From: FW021-bin31 sp964478125
GTDB lineage: Bacteria; Bacteroidota; Bacteroidia; Chitinophagales; Chitinophagaceae
Direction of reading: 5' to 3'
DNA: 17,995 nucleotides
Assembly: GCA_964478125.1 (NCBI GenBank)
Contig: CAYZGR010000062.1
Span: forward strand, 1 to 17,995
Each line of letters opens with the position of its first letter. Position 1 is the stretch's first letter. Below the pieces are notes generated by a model that did no database searches, was not told where the DNA came from, and saw only the letters and a program-made list of their open reading frames with translations. The translations under genes and the position numbers were made by a program. This document shows positions 5,675 through 12,521 of this stretch, piece by piece.

Positions 5675-6394
5675 ATGAAAAAAAGAATTTTCTCCTTAGC
5701 TACCTTATTGTTTAGCCTGATGGCTATAGAAGGCATAACGGCCTGCAACGCGCAACAACATGCTACGGCCGCCTCAAAAAAAGGCTGGATCACTCTATTC
5801 AATGGAAAAAATCTGGAGGGATGGCATACCTTTCAAAAGCAAGCCGCCGATCCCTGTTGGAAAGTTTCCGACGGCGCCATTACACTGGACCACTCGACGG
5901 GAAAAGGTAGCGGAGACCTTGTCACTGACAAAGTTTATAAAAACTTTATTCTGGAGGTAGAATGGAAGATCAGCGCGGAAGGGAACAGCGGGATCTTATT
6001 TGATGTACAAGAGAAACCTCAATTTCGAAGAACTTATGTGACCGGCCCCGAAATGCAGGTACTGGATAATGAGAAAGCTTCCGATAACAAAAAGGACAAC
6101 CACCTGGCCGGTTCTTTATACGACTTGATTCCTTGTGATCCGTCTACCGTCCGCCCCGCTGGAGAATGGAATAAGATAAAAATCAAACAAAATAATGGAC
6201 AACTCACTTTCTGGATGAATGGACATAGGGTGGTAAAAGTTCAAATGGGTTCGTCTGAATGGAAAGATCTGATAGCCAACAGCAAATTCAAACACTGGAA
6301 ATCTTTTGGAGTAGCACATGAAGGGCATATAGCCCTACAGGATCACGGGCATAAGGTATGGTACCGGAACATCCGGATCAAGGAATTGAAATGA
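5675..6394 (+). CDS. DUF1080 lipoprotein, putative 3-keto-glycoside hydrolase
   Basis: The 239-residue protein has a signal peptide ending in a lipobox (ITAC, Cys24), so it is probably anchored on the periplasmic or outer face of an envelope membrane. The mature part is one DUF1080 jelly-roll domain: WITLFNGKNLEGWH (about 38-51), FILEVEWKISAEGNSGILFD (about 91-110), PEMQVLDN (about 125-132), AGSLYDLI, FWMNGHRV and a closing IALQDHGHKVWYRNIRIKEL. Some members of this family hydrolyse 3-keto-disaccharides or glycosides; others have unknown glycan roles. The oxidoreductase and isomerase upstream support the 3-keto model. A LacI-type palindrome immediately upstream suggests sugar-responsive control. 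The family call is firm and the reaction is inferred. Confidence 0.87.
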   Translation: MKKRIFSLATLLFSLMAIEGITACNAQQHATAASKKGWITLFNGKNLEGWHTFQKQAADPCWKVSDGAITLDHSTGKGSGDLVTDKVYKNFILEVEWKISAEGNSGILFDVQEKPQFRRTYVTGPEMQVLDNEKASDNKKDNHLAGSLYDLIPCDPSTVRPAGEWNKIKIKQNNGQLTFWMNGHRVVKVQMGSSEWKDLIANSKFKHWKSFGVAHEGHIALQDHGHKVWYRNIRIKELK

Positions 6395-6445
6395 ACCCGG
6401 TGGCATTTCATGCTAAAAAAACAGCACCCGGATGTATTAAGATCA

Positions 6446-6482
6446 TGATGATTTTCACTGATCTGATCGGTGAAAATCATCA
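6446..6482. terminator. Long hairpin between convergent genes
   Basis: GATGATTTTCAC (6447-6458) pairs perfectly with GTGAAAATCATC (6470-6481). The stem extends inward by four more pairs (one of them T-G) to a three-base loop at 6463-6465, and outward by T6446-A6482, giving about 17 bp in all. It lies between the ends of the DUF1080 gene (+) and the pterin dehydratase gene (-). It lacks a good T run, so it is a likely but non-canonical shared 3'-end structure. Confidence 0.55.
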
Positions 6483-6510
6483 CCATCATAGAAAATACGG
6501 CGTGCTATCC

Positions 6511-6750
6511 TCACCCTTTCACGATCTTGTCAATCTCCGCCGCCAGATGCCGGTCCTTTTCCGTGATTTTGTCGCCCGCGTCGTGGGTACATAGCTGAAT
6601 GGTTACCTTATTGTACACATTACTCCATTCCGGATGATGGTCGAGCTTATCCACCAGCATAGCCACGCGGGTCATAAAGCCGAAGGCCTCGCTAAAATCA
6701 GCAAAGGTGAAAGTGTTGACCAGCTTGTTGTTTTCTTCTTTCCAATTCAT
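6511..6750 (-). CDS. 4a-hydroxytetrahydrobiopterin dehydratase (pterin-4a-carbinolamine dehydratase)
   Basis: The 79-residue protein shows the family signature DHHPEW (His38, His39, Pro40, Glu41, Trp42), SNVYNKV and THDAGD (His56, Asp57). The enzyme removes water from 4a-hydroxytetrahydrobiopterin to regenerate the pterin cofactor used by aromatic amino acid hydroxylases, and can serve molybdopterin or folate metabolism elsewhere. I chose the ATG at 6750 because MNWKEENNKL is the usual N-terminus; a TTG start at 6768 would add only six hydrophobic residues. The usual THDAGG is THDAGD here, a mild change. It lies 20 bases after the IPExxxVDY gene and probably shares its transcript. No phenylalanine hydroxylase gene is in the window. 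Confidence 0.9.
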   Translation of the reverse strand: MNWKEENNKLVNTFTFADFSEAFGFMTRVAMLVDKLDHHPEWSNVYNKVTIQLCTHDAGDKITEKDRHLAAEIDKIVKG

Positions 6751-6770
6751 AAAAAATAATTTTAACAATT

Positions 6771-7214
6771 TTATACTACCAGATTAGACCGGCTTTTTAG
6801 CCCGGAGGCCTGCAACGGCATCACCATTCGCACCGTGTGAAGCCTCCGGATATCGTTCATCAGGGTATTTATTTCCGGTTCATCATAATAGGTTCCTTTC
6901 AACAGCCATAAGAAATCAATATGCTTCAACTCGGGGATCAGATATTCCCCCTTATAATGATTGCTATATAAATAATGAAAAGTGAACCGCAATGGTTCAT
7001 CGTACTCATAAATTTGAAAAAAACAGCGTTTCCCGTTTTTACGGATAATGGCCTCTAACTCGCTGTTCATTCGGAAATTCAAATGCAAGGCACGGTTAAT
7101 TTGCCAGCACAGGTGGTATTGTTTTTGGGAAGAAACGATCCCCAGCAGCCTGGAGTCCTTAAAAAAATCGTCAAAAGCAGGGTCAGATATCAGTTTCAAC
7201 CTTGTAGTAGCCAT
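6771..7214 (-). CDS. IPExxxVDY family protein
   Basis: Starting at the ATG at 7214 the protein has 147 residues. It carries the motif LIPELKHIDFLWLLKG, which matches the Bacteroidota family named for I-P-E-x-x-x-V-D-Y, with Ile and Phe in place of Val and Tyr. It is a small soluble protein with no signal peptide and unknown function. The reading frame extends upstream to an ATG at 7271, but that would add an odd hydrophobic stretch before MATTRLKL and cross the candidate promoter, so I prefer 7214. In this family the start is usually a short basic segment like TTRLKL. It is followed by the pterin dehydratase gene. Confidence 0.8.
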   Translation of the reverse strand: MATTRLKLISDPAFDDFFKDSRLLGIVSSQKQYHLCWQINRALHLNFRMNSELEAIIRKNGKRCFFQIYEYDEPLRFTFHYLYSNHYKGEYLIPELKHIDFLWLLKGTYYDEPEINTLMNDIRRLHTVRMVMPLQASGLKSRSNLVV

Positions 7215-7223
7215 AATCACTAA

Positions 7224-7231
7224 CAAAATTA
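7224..7231 (-). promoter_or_regulatory. Possible -7 element for the IPExxxVDY gene
   Basis: On the minus strand TAATTTTG (7231 to 7224) fits TAnnTTTG. It lies only nine bases before the chosen ATG, so the transcript would be almost leaderless. No matching TTTG is at the usual -33 distance. Confidence 0.3.
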
Positions 7232-7287
7232 GGATTCTTTCCTTAATAACCATACCGAATCCAAAAAGCATTTTTATATTTAATGTT

Positions 7288-7295
7288 TACCTTTG
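7288..7295 (+). promoter_or_regulatory. -7 element upstream of the LutB-like gene
   Basis: TACCTTTG matches TAnnTTTG and lies 41 bases before the ATG at 7337. The -33 region is A-rich and has no exact TTTG. Confidence 0.5.
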
Positions 7296-7336
7296 AGTGG
7301 CAATATGGTATTATTCCAATATAAAGCTTAGCATAC

Positions 7337-8716
7337 ATGAGCCCTACAGAAAAGACTTTTTTGGCCAAAAGCGAAATAAAAGCCCGGGATCTGGATCACA
7401 GAAGAAAGATCAACCACAATATAGAACAGTATGACCGGAACTTTACCAACAGCAGCCTACAATTCTCAGATATAGGAACTGCACGAGAACGGGCTAAGAA
7501 TATCAAATGGAAGGCCATCGAAAATCTGGACAATTACCTTGAACAATTTGAAGCACGTTTTACCGCTCACGGAGGTAAAGTACTATGGGCAGAAAACAGA
7601 GAACAGGCCCAAGAAGAAATATTAAAGATCTGTAAAGAGAAAAATACCCAAACCGTCATCAAGAGCCAATCCACAGTAACGGAAGAAATTCTTCTGAATG
7701 ATTTTTTAGCTAAAAATAACATCGATTCCCTAGAAACGGATATGGGGGCATGGATTCAACAATTAGATACAGAAAAGCCTTATCATATGGTAACGCCTGC
7801 CCTTCATAAAAACGGGGCAGACATGGCCCGGCTCCTTCATGATAAATTACAGGTGAAGCCCGCTCGCTCTTCCACAGAAATGGCCCGGGTGATCCGTGAG
7901 AAATTACGGAAGAAATTGCAGGAGGCAGAAGTGAGTATTACAGGCGCCAATTTTATTATTGCCGACATAGGCGGGATAGCGCTCACCGAAGACGAGGGGA
8001 ATGTCCGCCTCTGTACCAGCTTTCCCCAAACCCATATCGCGATAGCAGGTATTGAAAAAATAATTCCATCCTTAAAAGATCTTTCCTTATTCTGGCCTAT
8101 GCTGGCTGCTTACGGTAATGGAAGCATGCTTTCCACTTTCAACAGCATCATTACCGGGCCGGGGCAGGATACAGAAACAGACGGGCCACGGGAAATGTAT
8201 GTCATTCTCCTGGACAATGGCCGCAGCAGGATTTTAGCTGAAGAGCGATTAAGGGAAAGCCTCTACTGTATCCGGTGCGGAGCCTGCCTCAATGCCGATC
8301 CGGTATACAAGAACATAGGGGGACATGCTTACGGTACCGCCTATACAGGTCCCATAGGTTCAGTTATTTCTCCCTACCTGGATAACATGGAAGAATACAG
8401 ACATCTAAGCTTTGCCTCGCCTCTTTCCGGTGCGGGTAGCGCCGCCTGCCCCCTGAAAATACGTTTAGATGAGATGCTGCTGCTTAATCGAAAAAAATCA
8501 ATAGAACAGCATTTGGGAACACGCTCAGAAAAAATAGCCTGGTTTTTATGGAAAAACATCTGCCTGAGCCGGAAATGGATGAACGCAGCCAGCGGAAAAA
8601 CCAAAAATAAGATCCTGGAGAAAATTTTTAAAGACTCCTGGGGAAAACGAAGAGTCTTCCCGGAATTTGCTCCTAAATCATTTAACCAGCTATGGCAGGA
8701 AAGAGCAGAAACATAA
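7337..8716 (+). CDS. LutB/LldF-like protein with incomplete iron-sulfur ligands
   Basis: The 459-residue protein aligns along its length with LutB, the iron-sulfur subunit of the LutABC L-lactate oxidation complex. Matching segments are IKSQSTVTEEI, ETDMGAWIQQL, the long GANFIIADIGG...EGN region, GIEKIIPS, CIRCGACLN, IGGHAYGTAYTGPIGSV and a C-terminal helical part. In the usual protein, cluster I is CxxCxxCxxxCP and cluster II is CxxCxxxCP. Here cluster I has Cys311, Cys314 and Cys317, but the fourth position is Asp321. Cluster II has Ser364 and Gly367 in place of two Cys, keeping only Cys371. The reading frame is intact. No lutA or lutC flanks it. It may be a diverged paralogue with altered or lost electron transfer. 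The family call is strong; lactate oxidation by this copy is doubtful. Confidence 0.85.
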   Translation: MSPTEKTFLAKSEIKARDLDHRRKINHNIEQYDRNFTNSSLQFSDIGTARERAKNIKWKAIENLDNYLEQFEARFTAHGGKVLWAENREQAQEEILKICKEKNTQTVIKSQSTVTEEILLNDFLAKNNIDSLETDMGAWIQQLDTEKPYHMVTPALHKNGADMARLLHDKLQVKPARSSTEMARVIREKLRKKLQEAEVSITGANFIIADIGGIALTEDEGNVRLCTSFPQTHIAIAGIEKIIPSLKDLSLFWPMLAAYGNGSMLSTFNSIITGPGQDTETDGPREMYVILLDNGRSRILAEERLRESLYCIRCGACLNADPVYKNIGGHAYGTAYTGPIGSVISPYLDNMEEYRHLSFASPLSGAGSAACPLKIRLDEMLLLNRKKSIEQHLGTRSEKIAWFLWKNICLSRKWMNAASGKTKNKILEKIFKDSWGKRRVFPEFAPKSFNQLWQERAET

Positions 8717-8726
8717 AAAAAGGAGT

Positions 8727-8734
8727 TATATTTG
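8727..8734 (+). promoter_or_regulatory. -7 element upstream of the Rrf2-type regulator
   Basis: TATATTTG fits TAnnTTTG and ends 28 bases before the ATG at 8763. It lies just after the LutB-like stop, so the regulator may have its own promoter. No clear -33 box is seen. Confidence 0.45.
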
Positions 8735-8762
8735 TAAAAAGGAATACACAAAAATCTCTGCT

Positions 8763-9194
8763 ATGCTTTCCAAAAAGACACAATATGCATTTCATGCATT
8801 AATATACCTCGCGGAACATGCCAAAGAACGGCCGGTACTGATCTCTGAAATTGCTCAGAAAAAAAATATCTCCATTAAATTTTTAGAGAATATCTTGTTG
8901 GAATTGAAAAATGCGGGAATCCTGGGAAGCAAAAAAGGAAAAGGAGGGGGATATTTTTTATTGAAGCCTCCGGGGGAGATCATGCTTGCACGTGTAATCC
9001 GCCTGCTGGATGGTCCCATTGCGTTATTGCCCTGCGTAAGCTTAAACTACTATCAAAAATGCGAGACCTGTCCGGATGAAAAAGCATGCGGTCTCAATCG
9101 AGTCATGTGCCAGGTAAGAGATGCCACACTGAAGATACTCGAGAACAAATCTGTAGAAGATATTGTCCACAAAAATATCTCTGTTCTCATCTGA
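8763..9194 (+). CDS. Rrf2 family transcriptional regulator with Cys-rich loop
   Basis: Starting at ATG 8763 the protein has 143 residues and opens with the classic Rrf2 start MLSKKTQYAFHALIYLA. The winged helix-turn-helix covers about residues 1-75, with SEIAQKKNISIKFLENIL and the wing GKGGGYFL. The loop after it holds Cys91, Cys100, Cys103 and Cys109, plus Cys116, where Fe-S-sensing members (IscR, NsrR, RsrR types) ligate their cluster; the spacing differs from IscR. It probably senses redox, iron or nitrosative stress. The frame is open 32 codons further upstream into the LutB-like gene, but family alignment decides for 8763. It follows the LutB-like gene by 46 bases and ends two bases from the convergent GH3 gene. 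Confidence 0.88.
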   Translation: MLSKKTQYAFHALIYLAEHAKERPVLISEIAQKKNISIKFLENILLELKNAGILGSKKGKGGGYFLLKPPGEIMLARVIRLLDGPIALLPCVSLNYYQKCETCPDEKACGLNRVMCQVRDATLKILENKSVEDIVHKNISVLI

Positions 9195-9196
9195 GC

Positions 9197-11593
9197 TCAA
9201 TTCCCTTTTACGAGCTCAAAGGATTTCTTCAAAACGATATCTTCTGAGGAACGGCCGATCATTACAGTAAAGGCGCCCGGTTCTTCAGTAAATTTCATTT
9301 GCCGATCCCAAAGACTCAGATCCCGGGGAGTAATCGTAAAGGTAAGCCTTTTTGAAGCGCCCGGCTCCAATGTAATACGTTTGAAACCCCGTAACTTTTT
9401 CACATAAGTAGTTACACTGCTTACTGAGTCATGAATATACATTTGAGGCACCGCATCCCCTTTTACGTTTCCGGTATTGGACACTGTAAAAGAAACCTTT
9501 ATATCCGATCCCTGAACCGGCTTCTCTGTTGATAACGTTAAGTTACTATAATCAAAGTGTGTATAGCTCAACCCGTAACCAAAGGGATAGAGAAAACCCT
9601 GCACACGCGCCCTGCCGGATCCCTCATCTCCCGGTTTCATCGGAAAAGTAAGAATGGCCTGTCCGGCGGACCGGGGAAAGGGGATGGCCAATTTGCCACC
9701 CGGATTATATTTTCCGAAAAGCACATCACTGACAGCCTCTCCGGTCTTCTCTCCCAAATACCAAGTCTCCAATATACCCGCCACATGTTTGTTTGCCCAA
9801 TTGATCGTCACCGGCCGGCCGTTCGTTAATACCATTACTATCGGCTTTCCGGTGGCGGCCACAGCTCTGACAAGTGCTTTCTGATGCCCCGGCAAATCAA
9901 TACTCAGCCGGCTGTGGCTTTCTCCTACGGTTTTTTCATTATCGCCTACGGCCAAAATCACCACATCCGATTGTTTAGCTATCTTTACCGCTTTTGCAAT
10001 AGATTGCCGTTCACTCTCGTTTAAAGGATCGTTTTCTATATCGCTTTCGGGCCAATGGGGGTCGGTATGATCAATACCCTTGGCATAAAGTAATTGAACC
10101 CGTTTTGGAAGTGTCTTTTCAATACCCTCATAAATAGATGCGACCTCAAAATCCACCGGTCCATAACGAGTTCTGAGACTTTTTATTTCTTTTGCATTCG
10201 GGCCGATCACGGAGATCGTACGGATCTTATTCACATCCAGGGGAAGGATCTTCTTCTCCTGCCCTGCGGGATGTCCGTTTTTAAGCAAAACGATAGATTC
10301 ACGGGCGGCCTTGAGTGCCAGCTCTTGTGAGGCTTCAGAATGAACGATCTGGTCAGCCGCCGCCGGATCCTCGACATAAGGATGATCGAAGAGACCCAAC
10401 TCAAATTTTACCGCCAATACTTCCGCTACTCTCTTATTGATGACGTTCATGGGGATTTTTCCTTTTTTTACCGCATCTATTAAGGGCTTGATATAATCCG
10501 AGGGTTTGGTAAAATCTGTGCGTACATTTAATCCGGCCTCCAGTACCTGCCTGATAGCATCTTCATAATCAGGGGCCACATGATGCTTCTCCCATACATA
10601 CTCTACCGCGCGACTATCAGAAACTACATAACCCTCAAAGCCATATTTCTCCCTCAGGAGATCGGTCATAAACTTTTTACTGGCAATAACCGGAACACCA
10701 TCATACTCATTATAAGAAGCCATTATTCCCTTGGGATGCGCATCTTCTATGACCTTTCGAAAGGGTTCCAGGTAGATCTCACGCATTTCACGCGCTGCCA
10801 CGCGGGGATGGGTGCGCACACCGCCATCCCGCCCTCCTATCGGGATACTGTATACCGCATAATGCTTCAGCGTGGACGCCACGCCCTGGCTTTGTATGCC
10901 ATTGACCATAGCGCTGCCAAGCCGGCCACAAACAAAAGGAGAAGAACTGTAACAAGATTCTACTCTTCCCCAGCGCGGATCGCTGCTTACATCTACCTCG
11001 GGAGAATAAATATTGGTATATCCCAACGCCTTAGCTTCGCGTCCTTCCACCTTGCCTATGGCGCCTATCAAATCAGCATCAAAAGTACATCCCTGTGCTA
11101 CCTCGCGGGGAAAGGCAGTGGCCTTTGCATGCTGAAGCCCTGCCAGGCCCTCATCTGTAAAGTCAACCGGAATTCCCAACCGCGTATCTTCCACAAAGAA
11201 CTTCTGGATCTTATTTATATTCTCAGCGTGGGCACTGTAAGGCAGCGCATACTTCATGGAATGACGTAAGCCGGTCAGTTGTTCATCTATATTGGCTATG
11301 CCATGCACCCAGATTTCATTTTTCCATTCTGCGGTTGGCAATGGGTCTTTCAAAACCGCATGATAGCCATAAAGAGTAGTGAGCTGCCCGGCTTTCTCAG
11401 CCAGGTTCATTTGCTTAAGCAGGTCATTTACCCGCTCCGTGGTGGGCCGGGAAGGATCTTCATAATCATCTTTTTTACCATTTTTATTGAAGTCTATCCA
11501 ATTTCCATGATAAATATCTTCATGATCCTGTGCAAAAGAAGGAAAAACCGCTAACAGTAAAAGAACGGGAAAAAGAGTATAACGCAAGCTCAT
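9197..11593 (-). CDS. Secreted glycoside hydrolase family 3 beta-glycosidase
   Basis: With the ATG at 11593 the protein has 798 residues and begins with a signal peptide (MSLRYTLFPVLLLLAVFPSFA, cut likely before Gln22). An EF-hand-like loop lies at residues 34-45 (DFNKNGKKDDYE). The GH3 N-terminal barrel follows, with the nucleophile Asp326 in GYVVSDSRA, then the second GH3 domain with VGESHSRLSIDLPG, whose Glu558 is the likely acid/base. A fibronectin III-like domain forms the end (about 695-798). The enzyme removes terminal beta-linked sugars, commonly glucose or xylose, from oligosaccharides in the periplasm; the exact sugar is uncertain. The frame is open up to an ATG at 11650, but that ATG lies inside a palindromic operator and upstream of the promoter. 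A LacI-type site suggests induction by a sugar. Confidence 0.93.
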   Translation of the reverse strand: MSLRYTLFPVLLLLAVFPSFAQDHEDIYHGNWIDFNKNGKKDDYEDPSRPTTERVNDLLKQMNLAEKAGQLTTLYGYHAVLKDPLPTAEWKNEIWVHGIANIDEQLTGLRHSMKYALPYSAHAENINKIQKFFVEDTRLGIPVDFTDEGLAGLQHAKATAFPREVAQGCTFDADLIGAIGKVEGREAKALGYTNIYSPEVDVSSDPRWGRVESCYSSSPFVCGRLGSAMVNGIQSQGVASTLKHYAVYSIPIGGRDGGVRTHPRVAAREMREIYLEPFRKVIEDAHPKGIMASYNEYDGVPVIASKKFMTDLLREKYGFEGYVVSDSRAVEYVWEKHHVAPDYEDAIRQVLEAGLNVRTDFTKPSDYIKPLIDAVKKGKIPMNVINKRVAEVLAVKFELGLFDHPYVEDPAAADQIVHSEASQELALKAARESIVLLKNGHPAGQEKKILPLDVNKIRTISVIGPNAKEIKSLRTRYGPVDFEVASIYEGIEKTLPKRVQLLYAKGIDHTDPHWPESDIENDPLNESERQSIAKAVKIAKQSDVVILAVGDNEKTVGESHSRLSIDLPGHQKALVRAVAATGKPIVMVLTNGRPVTINWANKHVAGILETWYLGEKTGEAVSDVLFGKYNPGGKLAIPFPRSAGQAILTFPMKPGDEGSGRARVQGFLYPFGYGLSYTHFDYSNLTLSTEKPVQGSDIKVSFTVSNTGNVKGDAVPQMYIHDSVSSVTTYVKKLRGFKRITLEPGASKRLTFTITPRDLSLWDRQMKFTEEPGAFTVMIGRSSEDIVLKKSFELVKGN

Positions 11594-11609
11594 ATAACCA
11601 AATTTGTAC

Positions 11610-11641
11610 TCAAGGTATAAAAGAGTATAAATAAAAACAAA
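11610..11641 (-). promoter_or_regulatory. Promoter of the GH3 gene
   Basis: On the minus strand TTTG (11641 to 11638) is followed after 20 bases by TACCTTGA (11617 to 11610), close to TTTG-N20-TAnnTTTG. The ATG follows 16 bases later at 11593. The -33 TTTG is one arm of the palindrome at 11638-11647, a natural place for repression. Confidence 0.45.
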
Positions 11642-11647
11642 CGTTTG
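11638..11647. promoter_or_regulatory. LacI-type operator candidate at the GH3 promoter
   Basis: CAAACGTTTG is a perfect 10-bp palindrome whose core AAACGTTT fits AANCGNTT of the LacI family. On the plus strand it reads ACAAACGTTTGCA, nearly extending to GCAAACGTTTGC. It overlaps the proposed -33 box of the GH3 gene. Confidence 0.5.
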
Positions 11648-11698
11648 CATTTAAATAACATACCGTTAACCGGATAAGGTATTTCCACAAATATTTGC

Positions 11699-11706
11699 TA
11701 CCTTTG
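11699..11706 (+). promoter_or_regulatory. -7 element of the DUF177-rpmF-plsX operon
   Basis: TACCTTTG matches TAnnTTTG and ends 30 bases before the ATG at 11737. No exact TTTG is found at the -33 distance. Confidence 0.55.
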
Positions 11707-11723
11707 CGCTCCGGTTTTTTGTT

Positions 11724-11729
11724 GGGAGG
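11724..11729 (+). promoter_or_regulatory. Strong Shine-Dalgarno sequence of the DUF177 gene
   Basis: GGGAGG lies seven bases before the ATG at 11737. It is an unusually good match to the anti-SD for this phylum and fixes the start at 11737 rather than at any codon upstream in the open frame. Confidence 0.65.
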
Positions 11730-11736
11730 TTTTATT

Positions 11737-12273
11737 ATGAGGCAACATCAGCAATTTGAGATTGCATTTGCAGGGTTAAAGCAGGGAGTTCATCATTTTT
11801 CTTTCCAAATTGACGATGCTTTTTTCACCTCATTTTATCCCCCTGATTTTCGGGATAGCGAGTTGACGGTATCGCTTGCGATGGATAAAAAAGAAAATTT
11901 CTTTCTTTTAAATTTTGAGATTACCGGTACCATATGGGCCAATTGTGATCGTTGCGGGGATCTGTTCGAATTATCCATCTGGGACGAGCATCCGTTAATA
12001 GTTAAACAGGTTTATGACCTGTCGGAAACCGAAAGAGATGAAGATCCCAATGTGGCCTATATTTCGTTACAGGATTCCGTGCTGAACATTGCCAAATGGG
12101 TATATGAATTCTCATTATTGAGTATCCCCTTACAACGGATACATCCGAACGACAAAGAAGGCAACAGTACTTGTAACCCGATTGTATTAAAAAAACTGGA
12201 AGAAATGAAAAAAAGGGACCAAACGAAAGGGAATCCCCTTTGGAAGGGGTTAGAACAGTTTCGTAATAAATAA
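11737..12273 (+). CDS. DUF177 (YceD-like) protein
   Basis: The protein has 178 residues from ATG 11737 (MRQHQQFEIAF). It carries the typical central segment GTIWANCDRCGDLFEL with Cys70 and Cys73. A third cysteine, Cys146, lies in NSTCNP, close to where this family has its second cysteine group. YceD/DUF177 proteins occur immediately upstream of rpmF in most bacteria and are linked to 23S rRNA processing or 50S assembly in some species. The gene order here, DUF177-rpmF-plsX, is the conserved one, with 11 bases to rpmF. A strong Shine-Dalgarno sequence precedes the start. The protein is cytoplasmic. Confidence 0.9.
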   Translation: MRQHQQFEIAFAGLKQGVHHFSFQIDDAFFTSFYPPDFRDSELTVSLAMDKKENFFLLNFEITGTIWANCDRCGDLFELSIWDEHPLIVKQVYDLSETERDEDPNVAYISLQDSVLNIAKWVYEFSLLSIPLQRIHPNDKEGNSTCNPIVLKKLEEMKKRDQTKGNPLWKGLEQFRNK

Positions 12274-12284
12274 AAATTTGAATT

Positions 12285-12479
12285 ATGCCTAATCCAAAAA
12301 GAAGACATTCACAGCAACGTACCGCAAAACGCCGTACGCATTACAAGGCGGAAGCTAAAACGCTGAGTGTAGATCCCACTACGGGTGAAACCCATGTACG
12401 CCACCGCGCACATTGGTCTGAGGGTAAGCTCTATTATAAAGGTAAAGTCGTTCTTGAGAAGAAGAAAGTATCAGAATAA
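12285..12479 (+). CDS. rpmF: 50S ribosomal protein L32
   Basis: This 64-residue basic protein begins MPNPKRRHSQQRTAKRR, the L32 signature, and continues with SVDPTTGETHVRHR and YYKGKVVLEKK. It has no cysteines, so it is the zinc-free (C-) form of L32. L32 is part of the 50S subunit near the peptidyl transferase region. It is translated from the DUF177-rpmF-plsX operon and its start is unambiguous. Confidence 0.97.
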   Translation: MPNPKRRHSQQRTAKRRTHYKAEAKTLSVDPTTGETHVRHRAHWSEGKLYYKGKVVLEKKKVSE

Positions 12480-12485
12480 TTTTTT

Positions 12486-12493
12486 TACCTTTA
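12486..12493 (+). promoter_or_regulatory. Possible internal -7 element before plsX
   Basis: TACCTTTA fits TAnnTTTG except for the last base. It lies between rpmF and plsX and ends 28 bases before the plsX ATG. It might give plsX extra transcription independent of rpmF. Confidence 0.35.
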
Positions 12494-12521
12494 GGGGGAG
12501 TTAATCAAGCCAACAGACCGG

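Noticed and set aside
7215..7271. Longer N-terminus of the IPExxxVDY protein from ATG 7271
   Set aside because: It would add a hydrophobic 19-residue segment absent from the family pattern and would cross the likely -7 element.
8667..8762. Upstream extension of the Rrf2 regulator into the LutB-like gene
   Set aside because: The Rrf2 family begins at MLSKKTQYA; the 32 extra residues overlap another gene's coding region and a promoter element.
10580..11269. 229-codon plus-strand ORF opposite the GH3 gene
   Set aside because: It is antisense to a clear GH3 enzyme with catalytic motifs, and its protein shows no family pattern. It is a codon-composition shadow.
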